From: Fibrobacter sp. UBA4297
Lineage (GTDB): Bacteria > Fibrobacterota > Fibrobacteria > Fibrobacterales > Fibrobacteraceae
Length of the DNA stretch: 64,000 nt
Assembly (NCBI RefSeq): GCF_002394865.1
Contig: NZ_DGUZ01000009.1
Location: 263,954-327,953, forward strand
Reading direction: 5' to 3'
Positions 16,331 through 25,644 of the stretch are shown here, one piece after another. Position 1 is the first letter of the stretch, and every line of letters starts with the position of its first letter. Position numbers and translations under genes: made by a program. A model generated the notes under the pieces. The model was not told the origin of the DNA. It worked only from the letters and a program-made list of their open reading frames with translations, and did not search any database.

Positions 16331-17869
16331 TTATGCATCTACAGCGACATATTCGCCATCTGTATCTTTGTTTGCGGCTTCTTCGCAAACTACGCCGGAC
16401 ATGCGTCTTGCTAGTTCAATGAGCGTTTGCACGCCGAATCCGGTGGCACCGAAATCGGTGTACTTCCAGGACTTGCTTACAAATGCCGTACCTGCGATAT
16501 CCCAGTGCGTCCAGGCCGTGTTTTCAGGGACAAATTCCTGCAAGAAGAGAGCGGCGGCAATGGCACCAGCGTCGCTGCCTGTGTTCTTGAGGTCTGCAAA
16601 ATGATCCTTCAAAGCGTCGGCGTATTCTTCTTCGAGCGGCATGCTCCAGAACTTTTCGCAGCAAGCTTCACCGCAGTTGATGACCTTCAAGGCGAGGTCA
16701 TCGTCATTGCTGAAGAACCCGGCAACAGCGTAACCGAGAGCGCGAACCATGGCTCCCGTGAGCGTCGCGAGGTCGACAATGTGCGTTGCTCCGATGAGGC
16801 CTGCTTCTGCAAGGCCGTCCGAAAGCACCAAGCGGCCTTCGGCGTCGGTGTTGTCGACCATGACTGTCTTTCCGTTCTTGGCGGTAAAGATGTCGCCCGG
16901 CAATACAGACTTGTTGCCGATGGCATTTTCGGCGAGGCAGCAGACGGCGCTCACCTTAATCGGGAGCTCGAGCGTGGCGATGGCCTGGATGGCGGCAAGT
17001 ACTGTTGCAGCACCGCTCATATCGCTAATCATCTCGGGCATGGATTTAGGCGGCTTGAGGCAGAGACCACCCGTATCAAACGTGAGGCCCTTACCGACAA
17101 ATACCAAGTGGTCGGCGGAAGTGCGCGCATTTTTCGCTGCTTTCTTGGAGCTCTTGCTTCCATCGTAGCTAAGCGTAATCATGTACGGTTCGTGCGAGCT
17201 GCCCTTGCCGACAGTTACGTGTCCCATGAAGCCTTCCTTTTTGAGTTGCTTCATATTGCGCACCTTGATCGAAAGACCCGGAGTGTACTTTGCAATGGTA
17301 TTTGCGTTTTCAACAAATTCAGCAGGAGTGAGGTCGCTAGAGCTTGTGTTGATCAAGTTCTTGGCGAGCACAATAGCCTTGTTTTCAATGGCGGCGACTT
17401 CTGCAATCTTCTTGAATTCCGCGGTATGTTCGCCGGCGACGAGTTCGAACGTGACCTGGAAGGCTTCCTTCTGTTTGCTCTTGTAGGCGTCGAACTTGTA
17501 GTCCGCGTAGTGCAGCCCGAGCAAAATACTCTTGAACTGTTCCGGTGCGGCATCGGCAAGCATGACGGAAACAACCGGAATTTGGCGCTTGCTTGCTTTC
17601 TTGGCGAGGCGGAATGCTGCCATGCGCAGGTGGTCAAGCGATGAAAGTCCGCGTTCCTTGGCGGCGTTTACAAAAATCGTCGGCTGGTTATCGATTTCCA
17701 AAAATTCGAGGTCCTCAAACGGACCGTCTTCCATGCCGTTCAAAACAGATTCTACTTGCTTTTCGGCTTCTTCCGAAAGCACATTGGAAAACTGGACTGA
17801 TTTTTTGACGTAAAATAGGGCGTAAGCGTTTGCCTCACCCGATGCTGTAGATACAATATTTGTTTTCAT
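16331..17869 (-). CDS. pepA: Leucyl aminopeptidase (M17)
   Basis: 512 aa. A cytosolic two-metal aminopeptidase that removes N-terminal residues from peptides. The C-terminal catalytic domain holds VGKGLTFDTGGLCLKPP (Lys and Asp ligands), SDMSGAATV, and the family signature NTDAEGRLVLSD, with metal ligands Asp and Glu and the catalytic Arg. The N-terminal ~180 residues are the less conserved M17 domain. Length fits the family (~500). The ATG at 17869 gives MKTNIVSTASGEANAYALFY. Upstream TATAAAAT is a likely -10. Monocistronic with its own terminator. Confidence 0.93.
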   Translation of the reverse strand: MKTNIVSTASGEANAYALFYVKKSVQFSNVLSEEAEKQVESVLNGMEDGPFEDLEFLEIDNQPTIFVNAAKERGLSSLDHLRMAAFRLAKKASKRQIPVVSVMLADAAPEQFKSILLGLHYADYKFDAYKSKQKEAFQVTFELVAGEHTAEFKKIAEVAAIENKAIVLAKNLINTSSSDLTPAEFVENANTIAKYTPGLSIKVRNMKQLKKEGFMGHVTVGKGSSHEPYMITLSYDGSKSSKKAAKNARTSADHLVFVGKGLTFDTGGLCLKPPKSMPEMISDMSGAATVLAAIQAIATLELPIKVSAVCCLAENAIGNKSVLPGDIFTAKNGKTVMVDNTDAEGRLVLSDGLAEAGLIGATHIVDLATLTGAMVRALGYAVAGFFSNDDDLALKVINCGEACCEKFWSMPLEEEYADALKDHFADLKNTGSDAGAIAAALFLQEFVPENTAWTHWDIAGTAFVSKSWKYTDFGATGFGVQTLIELARRMSGVVCEEAANKDTDGEYVAVDA

Positions 17870-17972
17870 ATAGCCTAATCTAGTATTTTATAAACACGGA
17901 GCTTGTAATTTGCAATGGTTTTTCGATTATAAAAATACTATAATATTATATGATTACTATTGGAGGATTATT

Positions 17973-19016
17973 ATGAATCTGAAATGTACTGGAATTTTAG
18001 CCGCCCTTGCGGTTTCTGCCGCGATGGCTCAAGATGCAGCTCCCGCTGCAACGGTCGCTCCTGTTGAACCTGCTCCGGTTGCAACTCCGGCTGCTCCGGT
18101 CGTTGCTCCTGCTGAAGCCGTAGCTTCGGAAGCGGCACCCGTTCAAGAAGCTGTATCTCAAGAATCTACTCCAGACAAGTTTACTGCTGTCGAACAAGAA
18201 CTTGCTCCCGAAAATCTTTTTGCTGAACCTGCCGCCGTTCGCGGTGAAAATGCGGCAAAGCCAGTCGTCAAGCAGACGACAAAGAAGTTTGTTTACCGTC
18301 CTGTCTATTCGCCTGCCGAAATTGAATCGCGCGGTGGCTCGGTAAAGACCATTTATGTATCCGAACGAGTGAGTGCCGATACGATTGACATGGACCAGAT
18401 GCGTGGACTTATTCCGCTTAAGTTTACGTTCGGTCTTCAAGGATTTATCGGTAGCGCATTCCTTTCTGGCGATAATGGGCGTTACGAATATGACCGTTAT
18501 TCTGGCCTTGCCTGGAGTGTTGGCGCGTTCGCCGTGTTCCCTTTGGATGAATACAACATGGCCTTCAAAACGGGTGTGATGTTTGAACATGACAAAGTAA
18601 GTAACAGCTATAACGATGTTTATAAGGAAACTTATGGTGAATTCCGCGCAACGTTTAGCCAGTACCGGATTTCTGTACCTTTGCTTCTTTCTTTGAAGAG
18701 CGCAAAATCCAACCTCTTCTTTGATGTTGGTGTCCAGCCGTCTTTTGCAACTGCTGATGATTTCAAGCTCAAGTCTTCGGGGGTTGCATCGGACAAGGCT
18801 GTAAATATCAAGGAAGACATGATGGATAACGATTGCCGTTCTGTTATTGACTGGTCAATTGTCTTTGGCTTTGGCATTCGCGCTAACCGCTATGTCGGTT
18901 TTGAAGCACGCTTTAGCTGGGGCATCAACAACCAGTATGACGATTACGGAGCTTGGCCTATCAACAACCTCTCTTCGAAATCCATTTCCGTTGGTGCAAC
19001 CTTCTACGCATTCTAA
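17973..19016 (+). CDS. Outer-membrane beta-barrel protein with Ala/Pro-rich N-terminal spacer
   Basis: 347 aa from the ATG at 17973, preceded by TTGGAGGATTATT; the frame opens 21 codons earlier without a ribosome site. Residues 1-20 are a signal peptide (LAVSAAMAQ). Residues ~21-80 are low complexity (Ala, Pro, Val, Glu), probably a flexible periplasmic spacer. Residues ~150-347 show alternating hydrophobic/aromatic strands and end in VGATFYAF with terminal Phe, as in outer-membrane barrels. The exchanger gene follows after 6 nt, so the two are likely cotranscribed. No named family recognised. Confidence 0.8.
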   Translation: MNLKCTGILAALAVSAAMAQDAAPAATVAPVEPAPVATPAAPVVAPAEAVASEAAPVQEAVSQESTPDKFTAVEQELAPENLFAEPAAVRGENAAKPVVKQTTKKFVYRPVYSPAEIESRGGSVKTIYVSERVSADTIDMDQMRGLIPLKFTFGLQGFIGSAFLSGDNGRYEYDRYSGLAWSVGAFAVFPLDEYNMAFKTGVMFEHDKVSNSYNDVYKETYGEFRATFSQYRISVPLLLSLKSAKSNLFFDVGVQPSFATADDFKLKSSGVASDKAVNIKEDMMDNDCRSVIDWSIVFGFGIRANRYVGFEARFSWGINNQYDDYGAWPINNLSSKSISVGATFYAF

Positions 19017-19022
19017 CATAAT

Positions 19023-20039
19023 ATGATTCTTGCAATTGTGGCCATTGTCGTTGGCCTTGTTCTTTTGGTCTGGAGTGCAGACCGTTTTGTGGATGGAGCC
19101 GTCGGTGTGGCCCAATTTTTAGGCATGAGCACGTTCCTTATCGGGATGATTATTGTCGGTTTTGGAACCTCAGCGCCTGAAATGGTCGTTTCGATTTTAT
19201 CGGCGATGAACGACGCTCCGCAGCTTGCTTTGGGGAACGCTTACGGTTCAAATATTGCAAACATTGCGTTAATCCTTGGCGTGACGGCGGTGATAACGCC
19301 TGTTGCCGTTAAGAAACAAGCGGTAAAACAGGACATTCCGATTCTCTTGGTGATGACTGTGCTTACCATTGTTTTGCTGATGGATGGAAATGTCTCGCTT
19401 TGGGATGGCGTTGTGCTTTTGCTTGCGTTTATCGTGGTGACTGCGTTCAACATTGCAATGGAATTGCGTGAAAAGCGCAAGCGGAAAAAATCCGCAGCGG
19501 CAGAACAGGACTTGGATTCCAAACCGGCAGAAAAGGTTTCAATCGTCAAGGCCGTGGCTTTGCTTCTGGTCGGGCTTGCTCTTTTGATTGTGAGTTCTCG
19601 AATGCTTGTGTGGGGCGCTGTTTACATGGCTCGTGCCCTTGGTGTGAGTGATTTGCTCATTGGGCTTACTATTGTTGCCGTTGGTACATCGCTTCCGGAA
19701 CTTGCAAGCTCAATTGCAGCCGCCCGTCGAGGCGAAAATGACCTTGCTGTAGGGAACATTATCGGCTCCAATGTTTTTAACACACTTGTCGTGGTCGGCC
19801 TTGCTGCGGTCATTGCTCCGATTAAGGCAATGGATCCAGAAGTGATGGCGCGCGATGTGCCGATTATGACGGGACTTACTCTTTTGCTGTTCTTGATATG
19901 TTTACCGTTCTGGAAAAGCAAAAAGAAACGTTCTTCTCGCAAAAAGGATGAGCGCTTTGGTTTTGGTCGCATCGGCGGAGCATTGTTTTTGAGCCTGTAT
20001 GTCGCTTATCTTGTGCTGCTTGGCGTAACGACAGTGTAA
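19023..20039 (+). CDS. Ca2+/Na+ exchanger, CaCA family (YrbG-like)
   Basis: 338 aa, inner-membrane cation/calcium exchanger. It has the two inverted alpha repeats of the family: GFGTSAPEMVVSI with GNAYGSNIANIALILG in the first half, and AVGTSLPELASSI with GNIIGSNVFNTLVVVG in the second. Their Glu and Asn residues line the ion site. About ten hydrophobic segments; a positively charged cytoplasmic loop (REKRKRKKSAAAEQD) joins the halves. Starts 6 nt after the preceding outer-membrane protein gene, with no separate promoter seen. Confidence 0.9.
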   Translation: MILAIVAIVVGLVLLVWSADRFVDGAVGVAQFLGMSTFLIGMIIVGFGTSAPEMVVSILSAMNDAPQLALGNAYGSNIANIALILGVTAVITPVAVKKQAVKQDIPILLVMTVLTIVLLMDGNVSLWDGVVLLLAFIVVTAFNIAMELREKRKRKKSAAAEQDLDSKPAEKVSIVKAVALLLVGLALLIVSSRMLVWGAVYMARALGVSDLLIGLTIVAVGTSLPELASSIAAARRGENDLAVGNIIGSNVFNTLVVVGLAAVIAPIKAMDPEVMARDVPIMTGLTLLLFLICLPFWKSKKKRSSRKKDERFGFGRIGGALFLSLYVAYLVLLGVTTV

Positions 20040-20107
20040 TGCGTTGGAACCTCACCTTCGCGATGATGACGAGTTCTTAGATCCTTACGTTCCTTTGAAT
20101 AACAAAA

Positions 20108-20130
20108 AGAGCGGCTTTGCCGCTCTCTTT
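20108..20130 (+). terminator. Terminator of the exchanger gene
   Basis: Stem AGAGCGGC / GCCGCTCT, loop TTT, followed by CTTTCGTTT. It lies between convergent genes; a short run TAACCACTAGCCACTAACCAC follows. Confidence 0.75.
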
Positions 20131-20166
20131 CGTTTCTAACCACTAGCCACTAACCACTGTTTACTT

Positions 20167-22224
20167 CTAGTTTCCAAAAGTCCAGACAATGCCGTAGGCA
20201 AAGCGCAATCCTTCAGGCGTGTAGCCTGATTTCGGGGCGTAAATGCTGTGGTTGAAATTCTCGATGCGGTTGTAAAGTTCAAACGTGAGAATCTGCATGC
20301 GTGCTTCGAAATCCATCGCTAGGTACTTATTGAGCTGAACAAGCTTGGGCTTGCCATTTTCGTCAATTGTGCAATCATAGCGGTTGTTGAACCACTGGAA
20401 GTCCACACGAACGCTCACACCGAGCCTATCTTTCACAAACCGATTTTGCCAATGGATACTGCCTTTGTAGTAAAGCGAAGGCGTGTCAATGAGCTTGGTG
20501 CGAGTGATTTTTTCGCCACGTTCGAAGTAGAATTTCCAGTTCCCCAGGCGGAATCCTATTTGCATGAGCCAGTCAAGCGTATGGGCGTGATCGAGATTTT
20601 CGTAGCGGAAGGCGTTTGGTAGGGAATCGGTAACTTCATTTATCGTTACATCGTTTATGTCATCGTAAGTTCTTGTTGTATCGATGCTGCCGGTAATCAC
20701 CCAATGGGGTTTGATTAAGTTGTTGGCATGTTCATAGCGCAGGCCAAGACCGTAAAAGACATCGCGCTTTTGCCATACGAGGTTGGCAGTCGTGCGGTCG
20801 CGTACTTCGTGCTTGAGATTCTCGTTCGGGAACGATACTCTGCCTGTTTCAATAAACTTAATTTGATTCACATCTGGGAACTTGTTATCGTGGCGGTACG
20901 AGGCACTTGCCATCAAATGATATGGGAGCAAGTACGTTCCATCAAGTGAAAATGCGGGGGCAAATTTGACATCGTTAAGGAGCGAACTGTTGCGCTGCAT
21001 GCCAGCCTGTACGCGGAACAAGGCTTTACCGAACAGCGTGTCGGAAACTTCAGCGTAGCCGATTTCGCGGTCCTGATAATACGTTTCTTTTTTCTTGTCG
21101 TCGCCCGATTCTTCGGTGTTTACAAATTCATATTCAAAATGGAGCTTGGGGTTCAGAAAAGAGTTGTAGCGAACATCAAAGTTTCCGAGAATCGTCTCGT
21201 AGTTGCGGACTTTTGTCGTATCGTAATAGCTAGCGTTGATGCTGCGAAGGCCATTTTCGTTGTACGTCGTATCCGAACCTTTTCGAATTCTCGGGAGTTT
21301 ACGCAGTTCTATTTCGTGGTTGCCGTAATGGATTTCTGTGCCAAAAGTCAAGTCCTTTGTTGGGTAAAATTCAACACCTCCGCCATACGTGCGGGTCTCG
21401 ATGATAATCCTAAATGGGTCGGTCTGGAAATTTCGAACAGTCGGGTCTAGCGTGTCTAGCAATACTTCGTGCGTTGTATTGTCGGCATTGTCGAGACTTA
21501 AATAGTTTATCTTAACAAAAGCCTTGCCGTATCCGAAACGCCAGGTGACAATAGGCTGGAGGTGCATGCTGTTCATGGCGATGTTGCGACCGCCAAACGG
21601 GATTTGCGTGGAGTCGCGGCCAAGAGCAAAGAAGGGCGAATGCGTCACAGGCTGGTATTCGTACGGCTTTGAAAGCATGTCGGAATGGCTTGCCACACCG
21701 AGGTCTAGCGTTACTGAGTCTGTAATGAGGCGGCGGAATTCCAGTCGCAAAGCGTTGCCTTCAAATGCGCCGCGTTCCCAGTTCACATCTGTAATCGGGG
21801 TATCGACCGGGATGCCGTGGCGTTCTTCAAAGAGAATTCCGTTTTCACCGTTGAGAGCGAGCGTTGAGCCGTCATAGCTTAAACGCGTGGTGTAAATGCC
21901 AGCAAGCTTGCTCGGGTAACGCTTGCTGAGACTCCCGATGCCAAGAGACCTGGCGGGGAGTTCCGGATTGCCGAGGATGGATGTGCCAAGCACCCATTCG
22001 GATTTTTGACCCGAAACATCGTAAGTGCGCTGCATGACTTCGCGCAGTGGAATGACCCAACGACCTGCGTCCGTTTCTCGCGGAGCGGGGTCGGGGGAGT
22101 TCGGTGTTTCAAAAACAGAGTCTTGCGGAGCGGGTCGCTTGCTCGGCTTGGCGTGGATGATATCGGCATAAACGCTTGAAACAAGCGTGCTCAAAAACGC
22201 TAAAAGAAGAATTCCACGATTCAT
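20167..22224 (-). CDS. Putative outer-membrane beta-barrel protein, TonB-receptor-like
   Basis: 685 aa from the ATG at 22224, which overlaps the preceding stop (TAATG) and gives the signal peptide MNRGILLLAFLSTLVSSVYA; the open frame reaches 22299 without signal character. The remainder is rich in alternating aromatic and charged residues and in short YxxR/NxxYxxT strands, as in a large barrel of 16 or more strands, ending GIVWTFGN. A plug domain is not clearly recognisable, so the receptor assignment is weak; a general porin-like protein is the alternative. It is the last gene of an operon with a PHP phosphoesterase and a GT9-like protein. Confidence 0.7.
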   Translation of the reverse strand: MNRGILLLAFLSTLVSSVYADIIHAKPSKRPAPQDSVFETPNSPDPAPRETDAGRWVIPLREVMQRTYDVSGQKSEWVLGTSILGNPELPARSLGIGSLSKRYPSKLAGIYTTRLSYDGSTLALNGENGILFEERHGIPVDTPITDVNWERGAFEGNALRLEFRRLITDSVTLDLGVASHSDMLSKPYEYQPVTHSPFFALGRDSTQIPFGGRNIAMNSMHLQPIVTWRFGYGKAFVKINYLSLDNADNTTHEVLLDTLDPTVRNFQTDPFRIIIETRTYGGGVEFYPTKDLTFGTEIHYGNHEIELRKLPRIRKGSDTTYNENGLRSINASYYDTTKVRNYETILGNFDVRYNSFLNPKLHFEYEFVNTEESGDDKKKETYYQDREIGYAEVSDTLFGKALFRVQAGMQRNSSLLNDVKFAPAFSLDGTYLLPYHLMASASYRHDNKFPDVNQIKFIETGRVSFPNENLKHEVRDRTTANLVWQKRDVFYGLGLRYEHANNLIKPHWVITGSIDTTRTYDDINDVTINEVTDSLPNAFRYENLDHAHTLDWLMQIGFRLGNWKFYFERGEKITRTKLIDTPSLYYKGSIHWQNRFVKDRLGVSVRVDFQWFNNRYDCTIDENGKPKLVQLNKYLAMDFEARMQILTFELYNRIENFNHSIYAPKSGYTPEGLRFAYGIVWTFGN

Positions 22225-23096
22225 TAGAACCATTCTGCACGAGACTTTTCGCGCCTTTCTCGGAGTGCTTGGACAACGGTATAGGGCATTTTCATGCAAC
22301 CTGGGGGGTAGGTCCCGTTTTCAGTGTGGAAGTCGGAACCACCTGTGCCAACGAGTCCGAAACGTTGAGCCATCTCTTTATACTTGCGGCCAACGGCGCC
22401 TTTTTGCGCCGGACTGTAGACTTCCATGCCCTGGATGCCCCATTCCACCATATTTTCGATAAACTGGTCGCTAAGCCCCGACTTGTACGGGTGGGCGAGT
22501 ACTGCAATGCCGCCTGCATTTTCAATCAGTCGGATGGTTTCTTGCGGGTTGAGGCCTTTCTTTTCGACAAAGGCGATGCAACCGTCACCGAGGTACTTCG
22601 TGAATGCTTCGGAGAAGTTCGAGATGTATTCTTCATCGACAAGCGACATCGCGATGTGCGGGCGACCGATGATTTTTCCCTTGCAATACGAATGCACCTT
22701 TTCGAACGTGATGCCGATGCCGAGCGCATTCAGCTTTTTGATGATTGCCTTTACGCGTGCGATGCGCTGCTTGGCGAAATCTTCGAGTTCCATGTTCAGG
22801 GCGAGGTTCGTCGGGTCGCAGAAGTACCCTAGAATGTGGATGTCCTTGCCTTGCCAGACCGCAGAAATTTCAATCCCCGGGATGATTTCAAGACCGATTT
22901 CCTTGGCGGGTTCTTCGGCGAGCTTGTAGCTATCGAGGTTGTCGTGATCTGTTATGGAAATACAGCGAAGCCCTTTGCGCTTGCAGAGCATGAGCAATTC
23001 ATCGACCGAAAGCGTTCCATCGGAGAGCTTGGTGTGCATGTGCAGGTCTGCATAGCCGCCATTTTCGGTGATGATTGTCGAAAACATCTTTTGCAT
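22224..23096 (-). CDS. PHP-domain phosphoesterase (TrpH/YciV type)
   Basis: 290 aa from the ATG at 23096, two bases after the upstream stop; the frame extends 26 codons into the preceding gene. Metal-binding motifs of the PHP family are clear: ADLHMHTKLSDGT near the start, SITDHD at ~60, PGIEIS, then GGIAVLAHPYKSG and a final GGSDFH. Relatives hydrolyse 3',5'-nucleoside bisphosphates or 5' ends of short RNA/DNA; which substrate applies here cannot be told. Cytosolic; metal-dependent (Mn or similar). Translationally coupled to the barrel gene through TAATG. Confidence 0.88.
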   Translation of the reverse strand: MQKMFSTIITENGGYADLHMHTKLSDGTLSVDELLMLCKRKGLRCISITDHDNLDSYKLAEEPAKEIGLEIIPGIEISAVWQGKDIHILGYFCDPTNLALNMELEDFAKQRIARVKAIIKKLNALGIGITFEKVHSYCKGKIIGRPHIAMSLVDEEYISNFSEAFTKYLGDGCIAFVEKKGLNPQETIRLIENAGGIAVLAHPYKSGLSDQFIENMVEWGIQGMEVYSPAQKGAVGRKYKEMAQRFGLVGTGGSDFHTENGTYPPGCMKMPYTVVQALRERREKSRAEWF

Positions 23097-23098
23097 GG

Positions 23099-23665
23099 CT
23101 AGCCCTTTCCCCCCTTTGTAAAGTAGCGGGCCATCATCCTTGCAGGCGATATCGTCTTGAGCTGGTGGAGGCACACGTTTAAGAACGGGTATTCCTTGGC
23201 GCAGTCAAAACCGACACGGCATGCGGCACCGCTAATGAGGGCGAGGTATAAAAATTGTGGTTTATACGGGCCAGGATAGACGCAGGCGGTTGGAGCGAAT
23301 GTTTTTATCTGATATTCGATTCTGTCGAACAAGGTTTCGCCATAACGGCAGCCTTCGTCTGTGTAATATGTAACTTGAGCCCTTTTCTTTGAAAAGAGAA
23401 TTTCAAGATCGCTATGAGCGACAAACAAGATTGTTTTAAGACGTTCTTCAGGGAGCTCGCTCAGGATGATTTGGGTTGCGTCCTTGTCCTCGGGCATGAA
23501 AATCACGGTTTTTTCGCCATTTTGCAAGCACTCGGGGAACGAAAACGTCTTGGATTCCTTTGTAATCTGTGCTTTATATGCAAACCAACGATACAATAAT
23601 GGCTTGCAAAGGAAGCGCAAAGCAAAATATTTTTTGCCGTCGGCAAAGTACCGTGAAGAAAACAA
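23099..23665 (-). CDS. Short glycosyltransferase family 9-like protein
   Basis: 188 aa. The segment TVIFMPEDKDATQIILSEL, followed by PTACVYPGPYKPQFLYLALISGAACRVGFD, resembles the part of heptosyltransferase-like GT9 proteins where a nucleotide-sugar-binding fold is entered, but the protein is only about half the usual length (~340) and lacks the second domain. There is no signal peptide; the N-terminus is basic. It may be a degenerate or partial glycosyltransferase or a distinct small protein. First gene of the operon with the PHP enzyme and the barrel. Low certainty on function, good certainty that it is a gene given tight spacing. Confidence 0.6.
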   Translation of the reverse strand: MFSSRYFADGKKYFALRFLCKPLLYRWFAYKAQITKESKTFSFPECLQNGEKTVIFMPEDKDATQIILSELPEERLKTILFVAHSDLEILFSKKRAQVTYYTDEGCRYGETLFDRIEYQIKTFAPTACVYPGPYKPQFLYLALISGAACRVGFDCAKEYPFLNVCLHQLKTISPARMMARYFTKGGKG

Positions 23666-23762
23666 AAGGTCTCCTAATTCTAATTACTGCCAAAATATAT
23701 TAAAAAAACACTTGTTAAAATGAAATACAATATGATCTAAAAGCTTATAGATTGCTTTATAG

Positions 23763-23842
23763 AAAGCGTCGGCCAAGGATGGGGAGGGTGCAGGGAGGGG
23801 CCCGTGCGGCCTTCGCAACTCCGAGCTGGGGCCCCTCCCGCA
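23763..23842 (+). repeat. Intergenic repeat ending TCCGAGCTGGGGCCCC, copy 1
   Basis: Begins GCGTCGGCCAAGGATGG and ends CCGAGCTGGGGCCCCTCCCGC. The same ends, in reverse orientation, bound 31050-31178, where the interior differs. It lies in the 230-nt gap before the RNase H gene. GC-rich against AT-rich surroundings. Confidence 0.6.
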
Positions 23843-23881
23843 TTTTTCTTAATTTTTTATAAAAAGTAAAAGAGTTTTTTT

Positions 23882-23887
23882 TAAATT
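23882..23887 (+). promoter_or_regulatory. -10-like element next to the RNase H start
   Basis: TAAATT stands 6 nt before the ATG at 23894, with a T-rich stretch upstream and no Shine-Dalgarno. A leaderless transcript would result if this is the -10. No convincing -35. Confidence 0.35.
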
Positions 23888-23893
23888 TGCGCC

Positions 23894-24481
23894 ATGCCTA
23901 AACAGAAGTTCTATGCCGTAAAAAGCGAAAATGAAAAGAGAATTGTAACCACATGGGATGAGTGCCTAAAGCTCACGCATGGTGTTAAAGGTGTTTTGTT
24001 CAAGTCCTTCGGTTCGCGCGATGAGGCTCAGGCTTGGCTCGACGGAATGGAGGCTCCTGCGCCCGATGGGATTCGTGTTTTTGTCGATGGTTCGTTTTCG
24101 CCGGGATTTGGCCCTGCTGGCTGGGCTTTTGTTGTAACTGAAGACGACAAGGAACTTGCTCGTGGCTCAGGAATTACGGCTTTCGATGCGGAGAGCCGCA
24201 ATATTGATGGGGAAGTGATGGCCTCTTTCCAGGCGATGCGTTGGCTTGATGCTCACCACATGAATGGCGTTATTTGCCATGACTACGAGGGCATTGCGCG
24301 TTGGGCTAAGGGCGAATGGCAGGCCAAGAGCAATATTGCCAAAATGTATGTGGCGGCTGCAAAACCTTATCTGCATCGAGTGCAGTTCGAAAAGGTCGCC
24401 GCCCATACTGGCGTCAAGTGGAATGAACTTGTAGATAAACTAGCGAAAGAAGCAATCGCAAAAGCTAAGAAGTGCAAATAG
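23894..24481 (+). CDS. Ribonuclease H with N-terminal hybrid-binding (viroplasmin-like) domain
   Basis: 195 aa. Degrades the RNA strand of RNA-DNA hybrids in the cytosol. Residues 1-50 (FYAVKSENEKRIVTTWDEC, then FKSFGSRDEAQAWLDG) are the caulimovirus VI/hybrid-binding domain found in eukaryote-type RNase H1. Residues ~60-195 are the catalytic domain: Asp in FVDGSF, Glu in IDGEVMAS, Asp in CHDYEGI and a final Asp in VDKLAKEA. It lacks the basic protrusion of E. coli RnhA, as usual for this subgroup. Confidence 0.9.
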   Translation: MPKQKFYAVKSENEKRIVTTWDECLKLTHGVKGVLFKSFGSRDEAQAWLDGMEAPAPDGIRVFVDGSFSPGFGPAGWAFVVTEDDKELARGSGITAFDAESRNIDGEVMASFQAMRWLDAHHMNGVICHDYEGIARWAKGEWQAKSNIAKMYVAAAKPYLHRVQFEKVAAHTGVKWNELVDKLAKEAIAKAKKCK

Positions 24482-24486
24482 GATTG

Positions 24487-24528
24487 TAGAACTTAGCTCG
24501 CTTCGCTCTTAGAACTTAGAACTTAGAA
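24487..24528. repeat. Short AACTTAGAAC-type intergenic repeats
   Basis: GTAGAACTTAGCTCGCTTC and CTTAGAACTTAGAACTTAGAAC: a ten-base unit AACTTAGAAC/CTTAGAACTT repeated imperfectly between the RNase H and agmatine deiminase genes. The same unit recurs at 44636-44660. Confidence 0.55.
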
Positions 24529-24598
24529 CACTCTCTATTATCTTTAAGCATTTCTAAGTTCTGCCGACTAAGTTCAGCCAACTGCACCGAAGGTGCTT

Positions 24599-25621
24599 TT
24601 ATTCATTTTCGTGCTTGCTCATGCAGTGGAGGCTGCCACCTTCTTCAATCACGGTGCGGCAATCAATGCCAATCACCTTGCGATCCGGGTACACGCTTTC
24701 GAAATATTTCTTAGCCTTGGCATCGTTGGGGCACTTGTATTTCGGGAAGATGAGGCCACCGTTTACGTAGATGTAGTTCATGTACGATGCCGGGAGAATT
24801 TGTCCGTCATCGAGCACGCGCTGCGGCGGGAGCGGGAGCGTATCGACCTTGGCGGTTTCGTAATGTTCCTTGAGCCAGCTTTCGATGAACTGCTTGGCTT
24901 CGGTCAAAATCGCGTAGTTGGGGGAGCGCTTGCTGTCCGTCATGCACATGACGACTCTGTCTTTAGCGACAAAGCGAGCTACGTTATCGATGTGACCATC
25001 TGTGTGGTCTCCGTGGAGTCCGTGCGGGAGTACGAGTAATTCCTTGAGGCCGAAAGCCTTGCAGAGGGCCTTCACGACTTTCTTCAAGTCTCGCTCGTCA
25101 TTGCGGTTCTTGCCGACGAGGCAATCTTCGGTCGTGATGGCGAGGCCGTCGCCGTTGACTTCGATGGCGCCACCTTCAAAGATGAACGGGACGCTTTCGT
25201 TGAGTGGGAGTTTTTGTTTTTCGGCAATCTTCTGCGGGATGGCATTGTCGAGTCCCCATGGCGGGAACTTGGCGCCCCAAGCGTTAAATTGCGTTTCAGT
25301 GACAACTTTTTTGTCACCTTTTTTCATAAAGAACGGACCGTAGTCGCGAATCCAGATGTCGTTCGTCTTGATAACGATAAAGTTCACCGGGAACGGGCGG
25401 TTTATGAGAGCCGCTTTTTCTTCGTCGGTCAAAAAGTTCTTGGTGGGGAGCAACAAGTTCACCGGCTGGAATTCCGTGATGTTACGAATAAGTTCTACAT
25501 AGAACTTGCGGATGTTGATGCCGCGTTCACCATACCAGTTCGTCTGGTTGTGCGGGAATGCAAGCCACGTGGCACTCTGCTTTTCCCATTCCGCCGGATA
25601 ACGAATTGAATTTTTCGTCAT
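24599..25621 (-). CDS. aguA: Agmatine deiminase
   Basis: 340 aa. Converts agmatine to N-carbamoylputrescine and ammonia, in the cytosol. Family signs: N-terminal YPAEWEKQSATWLAFPHN, the IWIRDYGPFF motif, HGDHTDGHIDNVARF with the catalytic acid/His, and near the end EGGSLHCMS with the nucleophilic Cys. Length agrees with the family (340-370). The partner enzyme for the next step, N-carbamoylputrescine amidase, is the next gene on the same strand upstream, so the two complete agmatine to putrescine. They are separated by ~180 nt of repeats. Confidence 0.93.
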   Translation of the reverse strand: MTKNSIRYPAEWEKQSATWLAFPHNQTNWYGERGINIRKFYVELIRNITEFQPVNLLLPTKNFLTDEEKAALINRPFPVNFIVIKTNDIWIRDYGPFFMKKGDKKVVTETQFNAWGAKFPPWGLDNAIPQKIAEKQKLPLNESVPFIFEGGAIEVNGDGLAITTEDCLVGKNRNDERDLKKVVKALCKAFGLKELLVLPHGLHGDHTDGHIDNVARFVAKDRVVMCMTDSKRSPNYAILTEAKQFIESWLKEHYETAKVDTLPLPPQRVLDDGQILPASYMNYIYVNGGLIFPKYKCPNDAKAKKYFESVYPDRKVIGIDCRTVIEEGGSLHCMSKHENE

Positions 25622-25644
25622 GAATTAAATTCCTTTATATCAAA

